Shown here one piece after another: positions 43,607 to 50,857 of a stretch of 64,000 nucleotides of DNA. Position 1 is the stretch's first letter; each line of letters starts with the position of its first letter. The notes beneath the pieces were generated by a model, which saw only the letters and a program-made list of their open reading frames with translations, did not search any database and was not told the DNA's origin. Both the position numbers and the translations under genes were made by a program. Source of the DNA: Kibdelosporangium aridum (GTDB lineage Bacteria; Actinomycetota; Actinomycetes; Mycobacteriales; Pseudonocardiaceae); assembly GCF_900176515.1 (NCBI RefSeq), contig NZ_FWXV01000010.1:186001-250000 (forward strand). The letters run 5' to 3'.

Positions 43607-43961
43607 TCTGCGAGCCAGCGTTGGCCGCGCCGCAGACCAGAACCAGGAGCCGACGTGGCGCTGCGGTTGCGCCAGGAGTTCACACAAGAAGCCGCCGACA
43701 ACCAGTTCCGACCAGGACCAGGACCAGCTTGCCTCACCTCGCCGAACCGATTCCCCTTACCGCACAAAGAACATCCCCCACCACTCCCGGGGGCTCCCCT
43801 GCGGCCAGTCTATCGGTGGGGTGTGATCAACAGGGATTGTGTCGTGGGCGATGTGGACAACTCGGCTCCTGTGGACAACTCGGCGATGTGGATCTTCGCG
43901 CACTTGCCTGGCCGGTGGGTCTCACTACGATCGGCAGTGGCATTGCTTTCCTTCTGTCCGT
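43607..43961. other. Non-coding intergenic region with two DnaA-box-like sites
   Basis: 355 bases between convergent genes. Open frames on the plus strand have no ribosome site and unnatural composition. The notable content is a duplicated TGTGGACAACTCGG motif at 43852-43883 (separate entry). No clear terminator hairpin was found. Confidence 0.6.
43852..43883. repeat. Two 14-bp direct repeats containing exact TTGTCCACA boxes
   Basis: TGTGGACAACTCGG occurs at 43852-43865 and again at 43870-43883. Each contains TGTGGACAA, the reverse complement of the high-G+C actinobacterial DnaA box TTGTCCACA. The 18-base period and identical orientation suggest a designed pair of binding sites. Confidence 0.6.
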
Positions 43962-44963
43962 TCATAGTGTGAAGCCATTGGGGAAAGGATCGGTGGGGTC
44001 CAACAGGTATTGAGCCATGCCGGTGATCCAGGCGCGACCGGTGACAGTCGGGACGACCGCGTCGAGGGAAGCGACAGTGGTCTGCTTGCTGAGCCGTCCG
44101 ATGAACGTGGTTCCGAGCAGGGACTCGTTCACGAAGTCCTGCCCGATGGCGAGTTCGCCGCGGGCATGCAGTTGCGCCATCCGTGCGGAAGTGCCTGTGC
44201 CGCACGGGGATCGGTCGAACCATCCAGGGTGGATGACCATGGCGTTGCGGGAATGGCTGCCGCCAGTCCCGGGAGCCACCAGTTGTACGTGTTTGCATCC
44301 AGCGAAGCGCGGGTCGCCGGGATGCACTGGTCGGCGCTCGGCGTTGATGGCCGCCATGATCTGCAGGCCTGCCGTGAGCATTCTGTCCTTTTCGGACTTG
44401 TCAAAGGGGATTCCCAGGTCCTTGATGGGCAAGATGGCGTAGAAGTTCCCGCCGTATGCCATGTCGTAACGGACCTCGCCGATCCCCGGCACAGTCACGA
44501 CCGCGTCGAGTTCCAGCGAGAACGATGGCACGTTCTCGATGGTGACCGACTCGGCGTGGCCGTCGCGGACATGGACTTCCGCGACGACCAGGCCCGCGGG
44601 CGTGTCCAGTCGGATAGTGGTGACAGGTTCGACGACTTCGACCATGCCGGTTTCCACCAGCACGGTGGCCACACCGATTGTGCCGTGCCCGCACATCGGC
44701 AGGCAGCCGGAGACCTCGATGTAGAGCACTCCGGTGTCGGCGTCGGGTCTGGTGGGTGGCTGCAAAATCGCGCCACTCATGGCGGCGTGCCCACGCGGCT
44801 CGTTGACCAGGAATTGGCGAATGTGATCAAGGTGTTCGACGAAGTAGGCGCGTTTCTCGGCCATGGTGTCGCCTGGGATCACGCCCACTCCGCCGGTGAT
44901 CACACGCGTCGGCATGCCCTCGGTGTGCGAGTCGACCGCGGTGAAGTAACGGGTGGCCCGCAT
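43962..44963 (-). CDS. Proline racemase family, probable 4-hydroxyproline 2-epimerase
   Basis: 333 residues from ATG 44963. Both catalytic cysteines of epimerases/racemases are present (LPMCGHGTIGVAT and SPCGTGTSARMAQL), which excludes the Thr- or Ser-type dehydratases. It should convert trans-4-hydroxy-L-proline to cis-4-hydroxy-D-proline. It is last in a minus-strand run with a DapA-type deaminase, D-amino-acid oxidoreductases and an XRE-cupin regulator, the standard hydroxyproline degradation set. Confidence 0.88.
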   Translation of the reverse strand: MRATRYFTAVDSHTEGMPTRVITGGVGVIPGDTMAEKRAYFVEHLDHIRQFLVNEPRGHAAMSGAILQPPTRPDADTGVLYIEVSGCLPMCGHGTIGVATVLVETGMVEVVEPVTTIRLDTPAGLVVAEVHVRDGHAESVTIENVPSFSLELDAVVTVPGIGEVRYDMAYGGNFYAILPIKDLGIPFDKSEKDRMLTAGLQIMAAINAERRPVHPGDPRFAGCKHVQLVAPGTGGSHSRNAMVIHPGWFDRSPCGTGTSARMAQLHARGELAIGQDFVNESLLGTTFIGRLSKQTTVASLDAVVPTVTGRAWITGMAQYLLDPTDPFPNGFTL

Positions 44964-44964
44964 T

Positions 44965-45867
44965 TCACGCCACCCCGACCGCTCGCCGCATGTCGGCTTC
45001 CAGTGCGGCAAGCTGGTCGCTCGACAGCGGGCCACGAGGTGGCCGGCATGGTCCGCCATACCGGCCGACGTAGTCCATGCCGTACTTGATCGCCTGTACG
45101 AACTCGGTTCGCGAGTCCCACCGGAACGCGCCGACCATGGCTTCGTACATGGCGCGAGCGTCGGCGACCTTTCCTTCCAGGGCAAGGGAGAACAGGCGCA
45201 CGGATTCGGCCGGGAAGACGTTCGGGAATCCGGCGAACCAGCCGGTCGCGCCCATCAGCACCGACTCGACCAGGACGTCGTCAGCTCCGGCGACCACGGT
45301 CAGGTTCGGCGCGAGGTCGCGGATCTCGGTCACTCGACGGACGTCACCGGAGAATTCCTTGATCGCGACCACGTTGTCGATCTGGGCGATCTCCGCGAGC
45401 AGCGCGGGTGTCAGGTCGACCTTGGTGTCGAAGGGGTTGTTGTAGACCATGACAGGCAGGCCCACGGCCGCGACCTGTTCGAAGTGCTTGATCACCTCGC
45501 CGGCGTTCGCCCGGTACAGGGTGGGTGGCAGGCACAGCACGCCATCCGCGCCGTCCTCGGCCGCGACCTCGGCCCAGTGCCGAGCCTGGTGTGAGCCGAC
45601 GCCGTGCACGCCGACCACCACAATTCCCCTGTCCCTCACCGTTTCGATCGCGGTCCGCGCCACGGCGCGGCGTTCGTCGTCGGTGAGGGAGGAGTATTCG
45701 CCGAGTGACCCGTTCGGGCCGACGCCCCGGCATCCGTTCTCGATCAACCAACGGCAGTGGTCGGCGTAGCGGTCCAGGTCGACTCGGAGCCCGGCCGGCG
45801 CGGCCGGGTCCTCGGCGTACGGCAACGCGGTAGCGACGATGACGCCGTCGAGCTTCTCCTGTGTCAC
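44965..45867 (-). CDS. DapA-family lyase, probable 1-pyrroline-4-hydroxy-2-carboxylate deaminase
   Basis: 300 residues from GTG 45867, preceded by GAGGAAGA. The TIM-barrel aldolase class I fold shows the Schiff-base lysine in VVAIKEFSGD and MVYNNPFDTK. In this cluster it would deaminate the product of D-hydroxyproline oxidation to 2-oxoglutarate semialdehyde. It overlaps the flavoprotein gene by 4 bases. General DapA-family members have other activities, so the substrate is inferred from context. Confidence 0.85.
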   Translation of the reverse strand: MTQEKLDGVIVATALPYAEDPAAPAGLRVDLDRYADHCRWLIENGCRGVGPNGSLGEYSSLTDDERRAVARTAIETVRDRGIVVVGVHGVGSHQARHWAEVAAEDGADGVLCLPPTLYRANAGEVIKHFEQVAAVGLPVMVYNNPFDTKVDLTPALLAEIAQIDNVVAIKEFSGDVRRVTEIRDLAPNLTVVAGADDVLVESVLMGATGWFAGFPNVFPAESVRLFSLALEGKVADARAMYEAMVGAFRWDSRTEFVQAIKYGMDYVGRYGGPCRPPRGPLSSDQLAALEADMRRAVGVA

Positions 45868-47120
45868 TCTTCCTCCTCGGCTGCGAGTTCTCCCAACCGC
45901 AGCGGTGCCGCGATCGGGCGTCGGTCGTTGAAAGCCACTCCGGTCAGGTCGGCCGCGTTGCGCAAGCAGGTGCGGCCTTGGCAGCGGCCAAGGCCCACTC
46001 GGCTGACCAGCTTCACGGTGCGCGCCCCAGTTGCCGCCCTGGTCCGGACGGCGTCGCACAGCGCGCCGTACGTGACGCGTTCGCAGCGGCAGACGACGGT
46101 GTCGGTGGCCAACCAATCGCGCCACTCTGGCTGGACCGGGTACGCCTGCGTCATAGCTGCCGCGAATCTGCGGCCCTGACGTACTTTTCGCAATGTCTCA
46201 CGGGGGATGTCGCCACCCACAGCGGCGATCCCGGCGATGGTTCCCTCCGCCGCGGCGAGGTCCGCACCACCGATGCCGGTGATCTCCCCGGCCGCGAAGA
46301 CGCCCGGAACTGAGGTCGCTTGCGTGATGTCGACATGGACGAATCCGTCCACCAGTTCGCATCCCGCCGCGACTGCGAGCTCCAGCTGTGGCGTGAATCC
46401 GTAGCCGATGCACACCGCGTCGACCTCAATTTCCTTCGTGCTCACGACATTCCAGTGCTCGCCGAGTCTGGCGACAGTCGCCGATCGGATCTGGGAGTCC
46501 CCGTGCGCCGCAACCACGGTTGTCTGGGTCCGGTACGGAATCCGGTGGCGCGCGAGTAGAGCCACGTACTGGGCGGCCTCGCCGAATTTGTGCCGACCGG
46601 CGAGCGGCGTGCGTAGCCAGCGCGCCGGGGAGTTCGCCTCCAGGACGCCGACCACCGAAGCTCCCACGTCGATCAGCGACTTCGTGACGGCGAGCAGAAA
46701 CGGCCCGGTCCCGGCCACGAGCACACGTTTGCCGATCGGGATGCGCTGTTCTTTGGCCAGGATCTGTGCCGCGCCCGCGGTGTAGACGCCTCGCATGTCC
46801 CAGCCAGGAAACGGAACGACCCGGTCGTACGCGCCGGTCGCGAGAATGAGTACGTCGGCGTCGATCGCGCGGGCACGCCTGTCTGGCCCATCTGCTGGGC
46901 CAGTGAGCAGGTGCACGCGGCGTCCTTCAATCGCCCAGACCACTGTGGACGGCAGGTGCTCGACTCCGGGCAGCGTGCGCGGTTGGTCGAAGGGTTGCCG
47001 GAAGAACTGGCCACCCACTGACTGGCCGGCGTCGACCAAGGTCACTCGCGCGCCACGGACCGATGCCGCTCTGGCAGCGCTGATACCTGCGGGTCCGGCT
47101 CCCACGACGACCACGTTCAT
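45864..47120 (-). CDS. FAD oxidoreductase, HcnB-like subunit of a D-hydroxyproline dehydrogenase
   Basis: 418 residues. FAD-binding GAGPAGISAARAASVRG starts the protein, a second Rossmann GTGPFLLAVTKSLIDVG lies near 140, and a C-terminal bacterioferritin-ferredoxin-like iron-sulphur domain has CRCERVTYG and GRCQGRTC. Such proteins form complexes with a small 2Fe-2S protein and a DadA-like subunit; both are encoded immediately upstream with 4- and 10-base overlaps. Confidence 0.88.
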   Translation of the reverse strand: MNVVVVGAGPAGISAARAASVRGARVTLVDAGQSVGGQFFRQPFDQPRTLPGVEHLPSTVVWAIEGRRVHLLTGPADGPDRRARAIDADVLILATGAYDRVVPFPGWDMRGVYTAGAAQILAKEQRIPIGKRVLVAGTGPFLLAVTKSLIDVGASVVGVLEANSPARWLRTPLAGRHKFGEAAQYVALLARHRIPYRTQTTVVAAHGDSQIRSATVARLGEHWNVVSTKEIEVDAVCIGYGFTPQLELAVAAGCELVDGFVHVDITQATSVPGVFAAGEITGIGGADLAAAEGTIAGIAAVGGDIPRETLRKVRQGRRFAAAMTQAYPVQPEWRDWLATDTVVCRCERVTYGALCDAVRTRAATGARTVKLVSRVGLGRCQGRTCLRNAADLTGVAFNDRRPIAAPLRLGELAAEEEE

Positions 47121-47320
47121 GATCGAGTCCGCACGTCGTCACCGTCGACCGCTATTCGCTGGCAGGCACGAACATCCGGAATTTCGTTAAGCGTGACTAC
47201 ACAGTCGAAGCACACACCGATCCCACAGAAAACCCTGGCACGGCCCACTTTGTGCAGGACCGCGGCGATGGTCTCGCCGGGCTGCGCGGGCACTTTCTGG
47301 CCGTCGACGGTCACGTGCAT
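47117..47320 (-). CDS. Small 2Fe-2S protein, HcnA-like subunit
   Basis: 67 residues, shorter than the usual 85-100. Cluster ligands are in CGIGVCFDC plus a distal Cys (RACQRIAV). It overlaps the DadA-like gene by 10 bases and the HcnB-like gene by 4, so the three form one enzyme complex, probably D-hydroxyproline dehydrogenase. Confidence 0.88.
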   Translation of the reverse strand: MHVTVDGQKVPAQPGETIAAVLHKVGRARVFCGIGVCFDCVVTLNEIPDVRACQRIAVDGDDVRTRS

Positions 47321-48459
47321 GGCGTCACCTCCGGGCGGTCCACTCGGAACGGCAGCGGGTCGACCACGGGTGGCCGTCCCAGGAACAGGTCCGCGATCAA
47401 CTGGCCCGTTCCGGCGGCCAGGCCGATTCCGGCGCCCTCATGCCCGGTCGCGTGCCACAGTCCGGGGACACGCGGGTCGGGGCCGATGACCGGCAAGTGG
47501 TCGGGTGCGTATGGGCGGAAACCACCGTACGCCCGCATGACGGGTACTCGGGCCAACCCGGGAAACAGCCGGACGGCCTTGCGCGCCAGTTCTCGGAGTA
47601 CGGGCACGCGCATGGTGTCGTCGAAGCCGACGCGTTCCCGGCTGGAGCCGATCAGGATCGTGCCCGCCCGGGTCGACTCGACCACTGTGGACGTTTGCAG
47701 GTCAGCCGCGCCGCTCTCGACCGCGCCGACGTAGTCCGCGTCGTAAACCTTGTGCCGCACGGTGAACGGTGTGTGGCTCGTTACGAGGACCACTCCCCTG
47801 CGCGGCTGGATGTTGATCGGCGCGCCCACGCGTTCACTGAACTGACCGGCCCACGGTCCGCAGGCGTTGATCACCGCGCCGCAGTTCAGGAAACCCTCGG
47901 ATGTGCGGAGGCCGCCCGGTCGGATGCCGAGCGCCGCCACGTCACCGCGCACCTCACCGCCGCGGCGCTTCACAGCGGCCAGCAGCGTCGTCGCGGCCAG
48001 CACGGGCTGCAGCTGGGCATCGTCCGGGTAATGCACGGCGGCGGTGACGTCAGGCGTGAGGTTCGGCTCGAGCTCCAGCGCGTCCGATGCCGTGATCAGG
48101 TCCGCGCGGACACCGGCGCTGCGTTGGTGGTCGGCGAACTCGGCCAGGGCTTCGGCGTGCTCCAGGGCAACCACCAGGCCGCCCTTGGCGTCCCATTCCA
48201 CCTCCGCCTGCTCGGATCCGAGCAGGTCACGCAGGGTGGCCAGCAATTTCGGCCACCTCGCGACCGAGGCCTGCGCCAGTGCGAGTTCGGGGCCTGGTGG
48301 CTTGTCGGAGAGCAGGACGTTGCCCTCGCCTGCCGCGGTCGTTCCGCCTGCCGGTGTGCCTCGATCGATCACGGTGACCCGGACTCCGGCCGCGCTGAGC
48401 GCCTCGGCGCACGCAGCGCCGATGATGCCCGCTCCGACGACCACGACGTCCGGCTGCAT
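47311..48459 (-). CDS. DadA-like D-amino acid dehydrogenase subunit
   Basis: 382 residues from ATG 48459 (a GTG at 48468 is also possible). It is a DAO-family flavoprotein: GAGIIGAACAEALSAAG at the N terminus, GGFRPYAPDHLPVIGPDP and GHEGAGIGLAAGTGQLIADL at the end. As the catalytic subunit it should oxidise cis-4-hydroxy-D-proline or a similar D-imino acid. A CGTTCA/TGAACG dyad lies just upstream of the operon. Confidence 0.88.
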   Translation of the reverse strand: MQPDVVVVGAGIIGAACAEALSAAGVRVTVIDRGTPAGGTTAAGEGNVLLSDKPPGPELALAQASVARWPKLLATLRDLLGSEQAEVEWDAKGGLVVALEHAEALAEFADHQRSAGVRADLITASDALELEPNLTPDVTAAVHYPDDAQLQPVLAATTLLAAVKRRGGEVRGDVAALGIRPGGLRTSEGFLNCGAVINACGPWAGQFSERVGAPINIQPRRGVVLVTSHTPFTVRHKVYDADYVGAVESGAADLQTSTVVESTRAGTILIGSSRERVGFDDTMRVPVLRELARKAVRLFPGLARVPVMRAYGGFRPYAPDHLPVIGPDPRVPGLWHATGHEGAGIGLAAGTGQLIADLFLGRPPVVDPLPFRVDRPEVTPCT

Positions 48460-48468
48460 GACCACCAC

Positions 48469-48486
48469 CGTTCATTAAAGTGAACG
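48469..48486 (-). promoter_or_regulatory. Dyad CGTTCA-N6-TGAACG before the hydroxyproline operon
   Basis: CGTTCATTAAAGTGAACG has perfect 6-bp arms around TTAAAG, 10 bases before the start codon. It could be the operator of the XRE-cupin regulator encoded upstream. Confidence 0.5.
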
Positions 48487-48527
48487 ACAGCAGGGTAGCC
48501 GGAGATGCTGGCGCATCCAATGGGCCA

Positions 48528-49106
48528 TTAGGGGTGAACGGGTGAAGCCACCGCTCCAGCCGGGTATTGCAGCAGCAGGACCGACATCACCGGACCGTCG
48601 ACGGCCTCGTAGATGTGCGGCCGATGAGCCGGGAAGCAGATGTAATCACCCGGGCCGAGGAGGTATGGCTCGTCCGGTGGGCCAAAGTGCAGTTGACCTG
48701 CCATGACGGTGACGTGTTCGAGGCCGGGATGGCCGTCGGAGTGCTGGATCGCGCCCGGCCGGACGCGCTGGTCGTAAATCTCGACCACCGTGTCGGTCAG
48801 GTCCATCCGGCGCAGCAGGCGCAGGTCGACCGCGTTGCTGCTGAGCACGTCCAGGCTCGTCGAACGGACCAGCACGACGCCGGGATCGGTCTGTTCGGTC
48901 AGCAGGCTCGACACCGGGACGTTGAAGGCGTTCGACAAACTGAACACAGTCTCGATCGTCGGGTTCCCGGTCCCCGACTCGAGCTGCGAGAGCGTCCCCT
49001 TGGCTATCCCGGAGCGCCTGGCCAGCTCCGACAGCGACAGACCGGCTTGCCCGCGCAGTGCCCTGAGGTTCGCGGCCAGTACCTGACCAGCCTGTTCCCT
49101 GACCAC
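48528..49106 (-). CDS. XRE-cupin transcriptional regulator
   Basis: 192 residues: an N-terminal Cro/CI helix-turn-helix (LRALRGQAGLSLSELARRSGIAKGTLSQLESG) and a C-terminal cupin_2 sensor (GLEHVTVMAGQLHFG, GPGDYICFPAHRPHIYEA). It precedes the hydroxyproline genes on the same strand, with a 68-base gap, and is their likely regulator. Its GTG is immediately preceded by a hairpin that includes the GGAGG ribosome site. Confidence 0.9.
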   Translation of the reverse strand: MVREQAGQVLAANLRALRGQAGLSLSELARRSGIAKGTLSQLESGTGNPTIETVFSLSNAFNVPVSSLLTEQTDPGVVLVRSTSLDVLSSNAVDLRLLRRMDLTDTVVEIYDQRVRPGAIQHSDGHPGLEHVTVMAGQLHFGPPDEPYLLGPGDYICFPAHRPHIYEAVDGPVMSVLLLQYPAGAVASPVHP

Positions 49107-49107
49107 C

Positions 49108-49133
49108 CGGCCTCCTCGCGCTCGCGGAGGCCG
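49108..49133 (-). promoter_or_regulatory. Hairpin covering the ribosome site of the XRE-cupin gene
   Basis: CGGCCTCC (49108-49115) pairs with GGAGGCCG (49126-49133) around a 10-base loop, one base before the start codon. It may also terminate transcription from the binding-protein gene upstream. Confidence 0.6.
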
Positions 49134-49199
49134 AGGCTACCCAACCGTGGGTGGACGGGGCAGCCCCGGCACATACCGCGAACCCTCACGAACCGCCGG

Positions 49200-50429
49200 T
49201 CAGCTGCCGGTAAACGTGCCGGACTGGATCACGTTCCACTTGCCGTTGTCCACTCCGTACACCGACAGAACCTTGTTGGTGCTGTCGCCGTATTGGTCGA
49301 AGGCGACGTCGCCGGTCGCACCACTGCCCTTGTAACTTTGCACCTGGTCACGCAACGCTGCGCGCTGCGACTCGCTCCAGGTGCCGTTCGGCCCGAGGGT
49401 GTTCGCCAGGCTGGCAATGATCGCGTTGGCCGCGTCGTACGAGAAAGCCCCGAATCCGCCGTATCCGTCCGCATAATTCTTCTGGTTGTACGCGGCGACG
49501 AATTCCTTCGCGGACGGCTGGGTCTCGGTCGGCGCGCCGACCGATGTCGCCAGGTCGCCCTTGCGGCCACCGAGCTCGATGAACTTCTGGTCGTAGATGC
49601 CGTCACCGCCCATAACGGACACGTTCAGCCCCGCTTCGCTTGCCTGCTTGCTCAGCGGTGCGGCAACCGGGTATTCGCTGCCGACGTAGATCGCGTCCGG
49701 CTTGGCCGCCTTGACCTTGGCCAGCACACCGTTGAAATCGGTGTCCTTCTCGCTGACGGTCTCCCGTGCGACGATCCGGGCGCCAAGTTCGCGCGCCTGC
49801 TTGGTGAACTCGGTCGCGAGGCCTTCGCCGTAGGTCTTGCCGTCGGTGACGATCGCGATGGCCTTCTTGCCGACCTTGCCGACCAGGTATTCCGCCGCAT
49901 ACGGACCCTGGTAGGCGTCGGTCGTGACAGTCCGGAAGTAGTTGTTGAACTGGCGCTTGGGTTTGGCCGAGTCGGGACCGATGGTCAGCGACGGGTTGGT
50001 GTTTCCCGGTGAGATCTGCACGATGTTCTTGCCAGCGAGAACAGGCTGCACGCTCTGCGCCACTGAGGAATTGTAGGTGCCGATCACGCCGACGACGCTG
50101 TCCGTCGCGGCCAGTTTGGACGCCGCCTGGATACCGATCTGCGGAGTGGCCGTGTCGTCTTCCGGCTGCAGAACGAGCCGATAGCCCTTCACGGTGCATT
50201 TCTCGTTGGCTTGGTCAACGGCCAGCTGAGCCGAGTTCCTGATGCCGAGGCCGATCGACGACTGACCGCCGCTCAACGGCGCGATCAGGCCGACGACCAG
50301 CGCACCTTTGCTGGTGTCGCATCCGTTGGCCTGGCCGGGCGCACCGGCCTCGGTTTTGTTGGTGCCGCAAGCGGCCAGCAGTACCAAGCCGGCGATCAAC
50401 GCACCGGCTTTCACTGTCGGGTTGTGCAC
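49200..50429 (-). CDS. Branched-chain amino acid-type ABC substrate-binding lipoprotein
   Basis: 409 residues from GTG 50429, which has a strong GGGAGGG site. A lipoprotein signal ends LVLLAAC (Cys21). The Leu/Ile/Val-binding fold follows (ALVVGLIAPLSGGQSS, VGVIGTYNSSVAQSV, DAIYVGSEYPVAAPL). No LivHMGF transporter genes adjoin it. The neighbouring hydroxyproline cluster suggests an amino or imino acid ligand, which is only inference. Confidence 0.9.
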   Translation of the reverse strand: MHNPTVKAGALIAGLVLLAACGTNKTEAGAPGQANGCDTSKGALVVGLIAPLSGGQSSIGLGIRNSAQLAVDQANEKCTVKGYRLVLQPEDDTATPQIGIQAASKLAATDSVVGVIGTYNSSVAQSVQPVLAGKNIVQISPGNTNPSLTIGPDSAKPKRQFNNYFRTVTTDAYQGPYAAEYLVGKVGKKAIAIVTDGKTYGEGLATEFTKQARELGARIVARETVSEKDTDFNGVLAKVKAAKPDAIYVGSEYPVAAPLSKQASEAGLNVSVMGGDGIYDQKFIELGGRKGDLATSVGAPTETQPSAKEFVAAYNQKNYADGYGGFGAFSYDAANAIIASLANTLGPNGTWSESQRAALRDQVQSYKGSGATGDVAFDQYGDSTNKVLSVYGVDNGKWNVIQSGTFTGS

Positions 50430-50857
50430 TTGATGTCCCTCCCTGGCGCCGATCGCCTGCCTGTCGGCAACGACCGGCGCGACCCGGTATGTGATATTCG
50501 GGTTTGAAATTTCGATCAATCACTGCCTTGTGGCGATCGCGGCCAACGTAGTGGCAGACGTTGCCAAACGAATGCAGGTCAATTTCGGATTCGGCCAACT
50601 CATGCCATCTGGTACACAGCTGCGCCCGATTGTCTAGACCGCATTTCCCCAGTGTGCGGACAGGAATCCAGGAACGCGTTCATTGAACGACTTTCCAGAA
50701 CGAGCCGTCCACGCCCGAATGGACGCGGAGCCGATCGGAAGTCCCCGCCCCGCGGGACCGGCGGCCGTACGCCCGTTCACCCCGCTCGCCCGGCCGATGC
50801 CACCCGATCGCTGCTGGATAAGCTTGGGTGTCCGGCACTCAAGGGGTTAGGAAGATC
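50430..50857. other. Non-coding region between divergent binding-protein and metG genes
   Basis: 428 bases with an AT-richer stretch at about 50490-50530 likely to hold the binding-protein promoter, and a 13-base palindrome CGTTCATTGAACG at 50677-50689. I found no plausible small ORF, riboswitch or T-box. Confidence 0.6.
50677..50689. promoter_or_regulatory. Palindrome CGTTCA-T-TGAACG
   Basis: The arms are identical to those of the dyad at 48469-48486, but the spacer is 1 rather than 6 bases. Confidence 0.4.

Noticed and set aside
43840..43900. Chromosomal or plasmid origin based on DnaA boxes
   Set aside because: Only two clustered boxes, no AT-rich unwinding element, and no dnaA, dnaN, parA or rep gene nearby.
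43621..44013. Plus-strand ORFs in the gap after the cbi operon
   Set aside because: No ribosome sites or recognisable domains; one of the two runs across the end of the epimerase gene on the other strand.
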